From assembly GCA_029931535.1 (NCBI GenBank), contig JAQPZY010001660.1, forward strand, positions 5,295,001 to 5,359,000: a stretch of 64,000 bases of DNA. The letters are read 5' to 3'. The translations under genes were made by a program, and so were the position numbers. The stretch is from Margaritifera margaritifera (taxonomy: Eukaryota > Mollusca > Bivalvia > Unionida > Margaritiferidae). The notes beneath the pieces are model-generated. The model worked only from the letters and a program-made list of their open reading frames with translations. It had not been told where the DNA came from and searched no databases. This document shows positions 13,301 through 25,300 of this stretch, piece by piece (position 1 is the first letter of the stretch; each line of letters opens with the position of its first letter).

Positions 13301-16300
13301 AGAGCTTGTTTCATATTAGCCAGGCATGCAGGTTGAATATTGCTGAACTCAGATGGAAAACCTGCATGAGGAGAAGGCAGGATCTTCCCAGGAATCTCTG
13401 ATGCTAAGTTTGAAAGGTCACTAATCCATTATTTTTCCCACTTGAACAGAGCAACCAGTATTAGCAAGCATTCAAATTCCTCACAGTCTACAAGATTGCA
13501 GAAAAAGCACAGGCATCTAAACTGTACTAGTTCAATCCAAGGCATTGACTGCTTAGACTTTCAGATATAGGACTGGAGAGATGAAGATCAGGAGCCTATA
13601 GTTTGTGTGTGTGTTTGTCTTGCATTCTGAAATTGTTTTATTTTTCCTTTACTGCTCCCTGTTCATGGGTAGATGCAGGTCAGGGAGCCATCCTGCATAC
13701 TACCTCACTTTAAATGTAAAGTATACACAATCACCCTTTTTAATTCTATAGGCATTGTAATGCTCACAATAACAAATATAAATAAAGCACAATTTGATAT
13801 GGATAGAGAGAGAGAGAAGGAGGAATAACAATAACAAAAATATTAATAACTACAGAAACAACCATGACAACAATGTTTATTGCTGTTGCTGTTGTTACTG
13901 TTGCCCTTGTCACTATCACCATCATGACCTTTATTACAATTATAACCATCATCATCACTTTCATCACTGTTATCATAGTAATAGAGAGAAAGGGATAATT
14001 ACCAATATGTAAATATATCTGTAAAAACATAATATGTTATGAGTTGTAAATATATAGTAAAATATATCTGTAGCATGACAACTCTTCAAGAAAACCACAA
14101 CAGTGTTATGTTACTAAGATAGTAACTTAAAATACAGTTTCCACTCAGCATTAAATTTGTCCCAGCGGCAGTTGTTATAAGCAATATATTTCAAATTTTT
14201 TGAAAATTTGTAACAACCAGCTTATAAAAGTTCATATACATAAATTACATGCATTAATTTTAGATTTAAATCTATATTGTTTTGCATATAAAACAAGATA
14301 CGTTAATATAGAATCTGCCTTTTTTTCTGTCTAGCACTCCAAATATTTTTTTAACATGTTAGATTTAGGTTGCATACATGAGTGTAACTGTTTTGAATCC
14401 ACATAAAAACATTTGTCAAAAAAAAGTTAATGATTTTACAGTGCCAGATTAGGTGCATCAGACTTTCTGGATCTGTTTTACAAAAAGAGCATTTATTGGC
14501 ACCATAAATACCAATCTTTGCCAGGAAGATATTAGCAGACAAGATTCCATGCAAGAGTCTTATTTGAAACCACCTCATTTGATAAGTTGGTATGGTAACC
14601 TAAAAATATTTTCTAATTTCTTGCTATCTATAGAGCCAAAATCATTTTCCCACTTTCGTACTGATACAGGCCTTTCTGTTTTTTTGTCAGTAGTAGAGAA
14701 ATCTTTCCACAACTGTTTTCATGAGATAAAATTGTAAAGCATGTAGAATATAGGTGTTCATTGATATTATGCAATTGATATATTTTAGAAACTTATTTTA
14801 TTGCTGTATAACCTAAGAACAAACTTCATATGAGAGGAACTTTTTATTTCATCTAATAAATCATTAATGATAACAAAACCACCATCATACATCTTCTTTA
14901 AAAATATACTTTTTCCACCAGCTTTTATTACATACTCGAACCCCAGTGGTTAACTAAACAAGTCAACTGTGTCTGTAATATATTTAAAGTCCTTTCTCAT
15001 AAAACTGACCCAAGCTTTAAAAGCATCATACCAAAATAAATTCAGTCTGTATAAGCTGTTTTCACTATAAACTGTCCCCTCAAAATAGTAAATTTATAGT
15101 AATCAGGCCACTGAGCAATTAGCAAGTTTAAATTGTTTGATTATTTGATCTCAGAAGTCTGCTTATCTAGGTGATTTTCAGAGCATCAACAAATGATTCT
15201 ATATCGATTATTAGGAGTCTCCTTTAGATAAAATTCTTAGTAACTATCTGTGTGAAGGAGGCAGTCAGAAAAAGTGAGATGTCAACCAAATTAGTGCTGG
15301 AAAGGCCGCCCAAACGACCTAGGTGCTGTTGTTTTGACTCTCAAAAGCACACGCGAAGAGCTGCCATCGGTTCATGCAGCTAACGGTATTTGACCTTGTT
15401 AGGCAGATAAAACGCATGTCTGAATCTGAAGCTGTTGCCTTTGCTAAAATGAGCAAAAACTGGCCTGAAGCCTGGGCAGATACCTGGCGGAAGCCACCAT
15501 AATGGCAAGATGGGGGATGACACCTGGGCAAAGTCTGTGTACAAGAAGCACAAAGACATTCACCTTTACTCTCACGTTGTGGGAAAGACAACGATAGACT
15601 TTGAACATTTATGGGCCACGGATCCACTAGTTACACCAGAATGGTAGGCAAGGGCCTGTCCACATAATACAATAGCAAACAATGAAATAAAACCATCCCA
15701 CACCCAGTCACTTGCCCTTGCAATTCCACAGGCAGTGCAAGTGAGCACAATCCACTGCTTTAGAAAGTCTGAGGAGCCTGAGGAGCCAGCTGACTGCCTC
15801 AATAGACTGGTGGGGTCTTTCCAAGCTGGAAATACCACCCCAGAGGTTATCAATGAGGCCAGCAGCATCTGTCAACACCTGCTAAAGGATGATATCATGG
15901 ACCGTTGAACATTTAAAGCGCTAACTGAAGAGCTTCATAATGAGGTTTATGACAGCCACTAATACAATGGTCACAGACGAAACACTAAAGCAGATGATTG
16001 CTGGCAATCGACAGTCGGATGATGTCTCGGCCCGCCTATTAATCATTCTAGAGAATACTGCACCGCAGACCCCACAGATGCATCAGTGAGCTCAAGCAAG
16101 CCATCGTTCTGACATTGTTTTTCCGACACCACCCAAGGCCCACAAGGGATGTGGTCTCAAGATTGTGTTGGCATCCCTCCAAGTCTACCACAGCTTATCC
16201 AACATCAGCTCCACTGTTTGATGGCCTCTCAGCCAACAATACCCGAGTTTTCCTCTGATGATGGTGACATCTGGCAGACTGTAAACCTGCCAACCAGTGC

Positions 16301-19300
16301 CTATGAAATAGACGCCATCAACCAGGAGATCCAGCGACAGATTACAGCTCTGGGCAGTGACTGAACTAAAATTAGCATCACTGCCAATGAGATAACCCTA
16401 AGCGCAGTGATATATATTAGTTATACCTCCTACTGTGTCAACACTGCACAGTCAAGCCTGCCCAAGCTGTTGGGATGACCTGCCATGGTCGACTCTGCTC
16501 ACACCATCTTCAGCAAGGGTTACCATACTATGCATAGTACATATCACCACCACAATATTTCCTGCAATGCTGTGGGTGGCTATAGCGTGGACTTGAGTAC
16601 CAGTGACAATTCCAGTCCTGTCTATGTGCTCTACAGCTTCACCCCTGACCAGAGTCTTGGCTGGCTTCTAGCATTCGCACCACCCCTGCCTGTCTACCTG
16701 CCATGCAATAGTCCCTGTATTTTTGCTCTTTACAATCATTGATCTGGATGACAACATGCTCAACCTCCACAGGAAGACACTCACCATTGGTCTCTATGTC
16801 CAAGACTGCCCACTCATGCTCTAAGTTAAGCTAAGCGTATTAGACTTGAAGAGGCTAGCACTTATACTGCACTAGTAGTAGTCTTGCTCCACTCAAAAGC
16901 AAGCTGGACAGCTCAACAAGATGACAGGACAAATTGTACGAGTATGAGCTAACACCACCTGCCAGCCAAACTTCCATGTACACGGTGGTAATAATGGACT
17001 GGCCAGATATGCTGCCCCAGCTGCTAGGCCCATTCCCATGCATGCCATCGATGCTATCAAGATGGTCAACATAAGTCAGGCAAAGGAAGTGCTGCCAGCC
17101 ACTGCTACCACCAGCTGCACAAAGGCTGTAGAATATGCATTGCTGTAAACAAGGTGGCCTGCCAAAAAGTCACCACCCTGGTTCAACCTGCTGCTATGGC
17201 CCACCAAAAAGCCACCACCCTGGTTCAACCTGTCGCTTCGCCTCTTACCATAATAGAAGATAGCGAGGATAACATATCTCTCACAATGGCATCCTTTCAA
17301 GATGTACAAAACCTCACTCTCGACATTGGGGCCCCTGTGCTCCATGATCACAGCATCCACAACCTGTAGTACTACTTGCATCGAGCTGTGACCCCAATCA
17401 AAAGGGCTGTGTGGAGCTACAGGTGCGGACTACTTGTCCTCTCTGAAGCCTTTATTGAGACAGGACAGCACTGGCCCATTGATGATGTTCACAAAGGACA
17501 CAACAGACCACACTGATAATACACAGTTTACCTTGAGAGAGGTCAGAAATGCTGCGGGAGATGGTCACACAAATGCAGTGAGCTGCAACAATCCCAACTT
17601 TAATGTCATCAATGCCACTAAGCGCATCAGTGGGCTAAAAAAATTGGGCATGGCCCTGTACCTCCTGGAATGACAGTGAAGGCTCTCACCAACTTTCATC
17701 TACTCCACATGGCATGCCCCATATGTAATTTCTTCAGTGTCTACATGCAGAAGGCATGAAGCTGGCATGTTCATCCACGACTATTCACAAAACTGCAGGA
17801 TGCACTGACAGCATTCAGAGCAACACTATCCTACCTCATGCCACCTGCTAAACTAATGTCATGCCTACGCAGAGTGGGGGGTGGGAGGGGCAACACCAAG
17901 TCATTGCCACTGACCTGTTCTACAATCCCAATTAAAAAAAGGCAGACAAGCAAGTTTGCGGCCACCTATCAATTGCAGTATTAAAGATGTTGAACACAAC
18001 CTGACCCCGGACACATTGTTTGATGCAATTTTATCAGGGCATCACTGGTGCCCATGTTAATTAAAGATAGACCCCTTTTGGGGCTATACAACCATGCCTG
18101 TATACATCAATGGATGTTCTACTATTTCTAGCGCTGGCACCCCCCAGGGTGATCTCATGGTATCCAACCATGACCGACCTTGTGGCCTTCTCAAACTGTG
18201 CAGTTATCGAATGACCTGGTCATGTTGTCCGATGCCATGGGAGACCATAAAAATTCAGGCATGGATGTCTCTGCACTCCTCACCAAACCAGTTGGCATTG
18301 TGGCCAGTAACATAGAAGTCTTTAATGCCACTAGCGTACAGAGTGACAGCAGTCTGTCCATAGCAGATCTCGATGTGCATGTTGATTCCAATTGTGCCTT
18401 GAGGGTCTTAAAGACGGGCAATACAATATGCAGCACACTGGCGATGAACAACAACTTAACCAAAAACATACATGACCCTGTCGACCCTCCGGATGCTGCC
18501 ACACTGAACTTCAAACACTAATCAGGCACCAGCTGATGTTGCGGCCAGGTCATAAGTACTAGCATTCCTCTTTCTGTGTGGCGCTTGCCTTCTCTGCTTG
18601 GAAATGTGGGTTTCCCATAGTTGACACCTTTGGATTAGTTGGTAACCACCGCTATGTCTACAAGGGCAGCATTCAAAAGTTAGTACCAGATATGACAGTT
18701 GTGTACTTAACAGCTAATAATATCACATCGGACAGCGAAATTATAGCAATAAATGCATCAAGTTACTATCACTGGGATTCAATGCAAAACTTTCAAAACA
18801 TTAGCAGTATTACCCTCAGCAATGACAATGACACTATCACTGTCCCTGGCGCAGGATTTTACTTCTTTAACCTCGAGGTAATAGAATGTGGGCAATGCTT
18901 TTAATCCGTGTAAACGAAGTCATATGGGCAGATAATGGCAGCAGTGAACCTGCTTTATACTAGCTTAAAAAACAAGTCATGGGGGTGCAACCAGTCATAA
19001 TCAAGGAATATGAATCATTGGTGCTGCCAGATGAACCTGCAATTGAAGAGAAAGATGGAGTATTGGTGCAGTTTGCAAAATATGTGCATGACATCGACAA
19101 GAAATACTAACCAATGGTGCAAGACCATCTGTGCCTCCTTGGGGTTAAACACATATTGGTTCAGATTGAGCATGGAACAAGGATGCAAAGCAGATAGATA
19201 TCAAGCACTGGGGACACCCAGAGCATCCTAAGCCAAATTGTGAGCAGCCAGGGTTAATTGTACGTTGTTTGTCAGAACAACAACTGAAAGTACTACCCTT

Positions 19301-22300
19301 GAGATGATGAAGGCACAATTGCGAGTACAATGACAACATACTATCTGGTGAAATGTTCTTATCGATAGCCATTCCATCAATGTATGTAAGGCTCTTGATC
19401 ACTCGTCTTACCTACAGATGAAAAAGGCGTTCGACCACATCACAGTAATCGGCCAGAAAAACAAACTGTTGCTGCACCTGCAAAAAGAAGACTTGGTATC
19501 TGACTCTGGTGAGAGTGTTGGTGGGCATGTTGAAGCCCATGCTATTTCCAGATCTAGCGATATCAAGCAAACTGACATCTTCTTTGACATCACCACCATC
19601 TTACCAGTAAGCCACAGCAACAGGTTAGAGGTGTGTGCCCGCAGGGGAGCAAACACCCCCATCCCTTCAGCTCAGTCAAACTTTCATATCACGCTGTGTA
19701 CAGGTTAATTATAATATCACCATACCCAACACTCCAAGACCCACATGACTTTTGCCTGAAAAAGATCTGTGACATTGAATATGGTGGAGGTTGAACAGCA
19801 GCACACTTTATACAAAAAAGTACAAGCAGACAATAAACACAGTAGATGGTGTGGACACAGCATTAATGGCTGTGTCTCTGGGCACTGGCATGGCAGGGAT
19901 TGGCCTGTTGACAAGAATCATTGCTGCTCCCATTACAATCACCATTACAGTGCTGAGCTGTGGCCTGCTTTCAGTAGCTGGGGCTTTCATCAGCCAGGTA
20001 CTGACCATGAAGGCCAAACACAATTGCAGACCACATATCTTAGGTACTACATGGCAATGCGGTCTCCAAAAACGAGTTCACACTTATCCTAGATGAAGCA
20101 AACAAATACACAACCATAAAAAATGAAATACAGGCTGCCACACACAAGGCACACACTGCCTTAGCCAGAACGTCTATCAATGAAGCAACAAAAACTAAAT
20201 CATAGTTCATGGAAAAAGCCAAAGCCTACGAGAAACTCATAAAAAAGGTCCAGAAACAATGTGCTCTATCTACTCTAGTACGAAGAAGGAAGTAAATATA
20301 AAAATTTGTATACGGCTCACAATGTGAAACTCTAGTACAGATCATTTCATATGGAACTAATACAGCAGCCTTGTTACTGCTTGTGTATATAGCATGGTGT
20401 ATTTTCCTATTAACATGATGGCTGTCTGTGAGACACAGACTTGATTTTTCTTTCATGACCAAATGAGCAATAACGTGACCAAAAGAGCGAAATGCTAACT
20501 ACTACGAGGAAAGTCCACACACACAGGTCTGTCCTTCCATTCATTAACCTGACACATATTGGTACAACAAACATTTTTCACCACACAGATATTAAGTTAT
20601 ACAAAACTATGTAATATTTCTAACTGTTAAAAATAGAACTTATTTGAACTATGCTGTCTCCAACCATTTCTAGTTGGCCTCGGGGGGGGGGGGGGGGGCA
20701 GTGGCTTAGAATAAGTTATGGGTAGTGTGAGGTAGCACAGCCCAATGAAAGAGGATGAAAGAGTGCAGACTGGGGAGAAAACACAGCAGATGGATGTGAG
20801 TATTGTGGACATGACGTCCTGGGCAGGGAGCCATAAAATGAGATAAGTATCTCATTACTCTTTTGTAAATATTTATTTCCATATCATGTCATGCTTTTCT
20901 TTTTGTAATTAAATATTGGGTAACTTCAATGTGGGCTCTTTTGTTATCTTATCAGGAGGAAAGTAATAACAAGAATTTTAAAACTGCCACCATGGTGGCC
21001 ATGTTTGAGCTAGATTGGTACCATTTACGTTTAAGGCCAATAAGACATCATAAGAAGTCTTTTAGAGAAAACTTAATGTTGATTTGACCATCTGTTCAGG
21101 AGGAGTAGCAATAACGAGATTTTCAAGATGGTCACAGTGGTGGCAATACTGGATGTAAGATTGACACCAATTTCAAGTAGAACAAACTAGACAGCATAGG
21201 AAGTAGTGATAACAAGATTTTAAAGACGGCCAATGTGGTGGCTATATCGGATACCCAAGGGGCACAATTTTCATTTTGGAACAACTAGACCTTGGAATGA
21301 ATGTGTGTAAAGTTTCATGGCAATCCTCCCAGCAGTTTAGGAGGAGTTGCAATAACAAACTTGTGATAATAGATGGAAGACTGATGACTCGGCACCATCA
21401 CCGCTAAGAAAGTGATTCTGCTATCTGGCAATTCACTATACAATTCTGTATATTATCCCAATGCCGACCAGCTCAGCAGACACATATGTACGTTAAGAGT
21501 CTAACAAAATAGTTCCACACACTTGACCCATTTGCTTGTCTGTTGTGATGACTTGCTAAAGTCAATCCAATATATGTCTTGATTGTAACATGAAGTAAAA
21601 TTCTTTGTAAAAATGTGTTAACATGCATTGTTATAAACTGTAAAAGTGCCCATGCTGATTGGAGCACTTCTATTGTCAAGCTCCTCAGTTTTGGAGGCAA
21701 GTAGTTCTTGCACATTGTCAAGCTCTTCAATTTCAGAGGCAGGTAGTTCTTGCATCCCATAATGCCTATATGGAAGTGATTGGTTTTAGAAAGCACCAGA
21801 ACTTTTGAAGTTAGATAAACTCTTCTGGTCTATGACTAGTAGAGCTAAAAACTGGTATGAGCGTTTTGTAAAAAGCCAGAAGTTGAAATTGTCTGGGTGT
21901 CACCAATGTGAAAAGAAAGGCCTGTTGACACTTGGCTCTTGGAACTGCCTTTTGAAGCAATGTACTCAACCAGACTGTTGACACTTGGCTCTAGGAATTG
22001 CCTTTCAAAGTCATGTGCTCAACTAGACTATGTGAGTTGTTTTAAGGTAGGCTGGTCTTTCTTTACTAAGAGGTCAATGGATGTGGAAACTTAATAAGAG
22101 GCCACAGACTGAACAGTGGTAGTGGATAGAAGTCTTGGGACAGCAGCCATAAGACTTCTTCAATAGATGCATGGAAGGTTTAGTCTTCTCTGGAAATCAT
22201 CAGATTGAGAAATGAAGATGGTCCTTGTGAGCGTGAATTTTCAAACTCAGAAGAGTGGGGTGATAGAGAAGCCTTCTGTGATGGGTGAGATGACTGAGCT

Positions 22301-25300
22301 GGTGAAGCAGATTATGGGGGATGGTGAGCAAAGCTGGGGATCCATCCAGGCTGGGCATGGTTATCTCCAGGCTTTCATTGTGTATCATCAATAGTCGGGG
22401 ACTGGTACGGAATATCTATGAATGTGGCACTGCTGTAGCCGGTACTGGGTCATGAGGAAGCCAGGACGGGCATTGAACCTGTCCAGTGCTAGTCCATGAT
22501 ACTTTCATGTGTTCAGTACTGGGTAGCATGAGACAATTTACCAATTCTGGTGCTACTTGGGAGGGCTGGATTTGCATGGCAGTGGTTGTACTCCTTAGGT
22601 ATTATGATCGGGTAACATATTTGAAGAACAAATCAATGGATGCATTTGACTTAAACAGTGCGGATACAATGCAACTTAACCAGTATACTGATACAGTAAC
22701 TTTTGAGCTACAATAGATTAACAACACTTGAATTTGTTTCTTGACATAAATTGCCCAAAATGGATTAACTGCTCCTGTTCTTTTATCAAAAAGATCTTGT
22801 AATATCTGTATTGCAAATATTGATACAAATCAGGCAATTAGATTGTATAAAATGGATTATTTTCTTCACAAATTTCACAAACCTGAAAAGAACCCTGATG
22901 AGCCATAGATTTGGAATGACTATGAATTTCATCTCTCACAGAGCTGTCAACAGTAAGATGGTAAGGCACAGATAGTGCTAGAGGTGGACTTCTACTACTA
23001 CTGTTAACTAGGTTAGATAACTGGGAGATGACTGCTGGAGTGCTGTGCAGTGCTGACTTTACATCAAATGCATAAGGAGACATGTTAGGGACATATGGAG
23101 CTTCCTTCCCTATATTGTGTATTGGACACTGGAAATTGATGCCATCAGATTCCAAACACTTTTGAAGCTTGGGAATTGGGGAACAGAATTTTGACTCTTT
23201 TATCATGGTAATAATCTTTTGAGAATTTACGTCCTGTCTGTTTTGTGATCCTGCCCACCTCAGTTTGTCTACAGGCTCTTTAAATATGTCATTTGAAAAA
23301 GTCTTTTCTGATGAATACAAAGTTTCTGCTTGAAGCGGGGCATACAATCTCCTAGAATCTGAGGTTTCTGCCATCATATTTGGTTTTACTGTGTGTGTTT
23401 CAGGCTCACAAGAAAAAATGGAACTTTCCTCATTGGAATCAAACTCTTGCACAAAATTTGTAGACTCAATATCAGATACTGGCATTGCCATGTCTTGCCT
23501 ACATGAATCCTTCTGCTTGAGCAAAACTTCAAATTCTCCATCAGGAAGAGAAAAATTCTCCACAGAGTTCTTTCTCTTCCCTTCATCTACTAGGTATTGG
23601 AAAACTGAGGATATGATTAACTGGTTCTTGTTTTTTTGCATGCCTTTCCTGGTATAACCAGAAAAACTGTCTGAAGTTTGGCTGTTTTGCAACTCAAGGC
23701 TGGTTGTGCTCTGTGAACTTGACATCTGACTTGACAACAAAACTGAGATGCGCAGAGACTGTCGTTTTTTGGCACAAGGTTCAGACATTTGTCCTGAGAA
23801 CTTCTTCTTCATGTCCCTCCGAGTCTGTTGTCCCATATTAAAATCAAGTTGACTGTCTGACAATTGAGAATCTTGAATTAAATCTGAAGAGTGAATTTCC
23901 GCATGGTCCAAACTGGCAGATAAAGCTGGACTGCTATTAATTATCTTAAAACAATTCTGGTCTTGTAATGTAAATCCATTACCCTGATTGGTAATATGGG
24001 GACTTGTTGGATTTCCAAGTACATGAGGTACCCTAGCTGCCTGCACAGTTAACCTGTGCTTGTATTGGAACCCTTGTTTTTCAGATGTACAAGAGGCCTC
24101 TGAAGGTATATTTTGAAACCTACTTGATTCTTGCTCACATGCTTCAATACCTGAAATTTGGGAAACAGGTTGATTATTTTCAAAGCCAACAATTTGTGAA
24201 TTGGCTGATTTCTGTGTTACATGGACCTTAGTGTCATTTTTTGATCCAACAAAACCTTCACATGGTTTGACAGAGTCTACAATTTGTGTTTGTCTAGCAT
24301 TCATTGGCTCTCCAGTGGATGAAAAACTGCTTCTAGAAAGACTTTGCACATTTTTACCCATACATCTGTCTGGCCTATCAGAGCCACTTCTAGAATGCTC
24401 TTTTGCATTTGCAACTGAGACAGCAGGTGTGTTGTTAATGCTGTGTAGTAAAGTCTCTGGATTCATCACGGTTGGAGCAGAGGTTATTTCACCAGATTGT
24501 ACATTCATGTTTTCTACATGCTGAGTAAATTCACTTTGATTTTTACAGATTTTCCAACTACTTTGATTGTCCCTCTCCAAAGAGTTACCACTGAACTCAT
24601 ATGTAACTGATGAAACTTCTGGTGAGGTGTTGATTTTAACTTTTCTGTTCACCTTTTCCTGTAACAATGTAAGTGTGCTAAGTTGGCATTTCTGCTTAAC
24701 AGGCCTAGTTGGTAAGTCTTTCCAAACAGATTCAGATCCTGCTTTGTTTTCCTGCTTATCTCCTCTAGATCTCAGTTCTTGAATCTTTTCAAACGAGTTT
24801 ACATCCTGTTCAAGCTCAGCATCAAAGGTCCTAACTAAGCCCTGCACTGACTCATCACCTCTGCGAAATGGAGTCATTTCAGAGAAAATACCTTCTGTAG
24901 AGCTGGATTCATATGCCTGCTCTCTCAACTTGCGCTGGACATGAGCTCTGGCCTTGGCAGCTCGGTGTGATTTCTGAAATATATAACATAAATTGGCAAT
25001 GAGACTATCTAACTGACCAAAAGAAAGGTGGTATGTTGTGTAAAAGATTTGATAATGTTCCTTAATCTGTACACCTAGCAGTTGCAAACAAGCAAACTTA
25101 AAAAATACTGATATATTTTGCTTAAAGGCCATAAACAGATAAAAGAGGGAAGGCTTTTAATTTGCATTGTTCCACATACAGAGCACCCCCAACCCCAGAT
25201 CAAATAATTCAACAGCACTGTAATTATGATTTTAATGGAACTGCATAGATCCAGATCTGCTGGTACATGTACATCATGAGGAGTCAGATGTGGATCTATG

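Larger units (their letters stand above)
15300..20300 (+). mobile_element. Degraded virus-like gene cluster (possibly Polinton/Maverick-like)
   Basis: A run of broken plus-strand frames with higher GC than the flanks. They include a capsid-associated-type protein (16149-16830), a fibre-like protein (18180-18521), and a hydrophobic protein with a basic end (19769-20295). Similar gene sets occur in Polinton-like elements of marine invertebrates, as far as I recall. No polymerase, integrase or ATPase was recognised, and terminal repeats were not found, so the class is uncertain. Every frame is interrupted; the cluster cannot be functional as it stands. Confidence 0.4.
11777..22640 (-). mobile_element. 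DIRS-like retrotransposon copy A, broken
   Basis: Two minus-strand DIRS segments in the expected order lie either side of foreign DNA. A gag-like part is at 21830-22560 with an inverted terminal-type repeat at 22563-22640. A tyrosine-recombinase part is at 12150-13575, followed by terminal-type repeats at 12057-12110 and 11777-11825 that are inverted relative to each other. Copy B (25519-30565) has the same order. Reverse transcriptase and RNase H are missing; a LINE fragment and a virus-like cluster lie in the gap. That the two ends belong to one insertion is inferred. Confidence 0.5.

Noticed and set aside
13764..14030. Open frames on both strands in this stretch
   Set aside because: Artefacts of trinucleotide-like low-complexity sequence.
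22838..25132. The 764-codon open frame as an intact single-exon gene
   Set aside because: Its first 53 and last 15 codons lie beyond good splice sites, and the coiled-coil and WD40 parts are on other exons.
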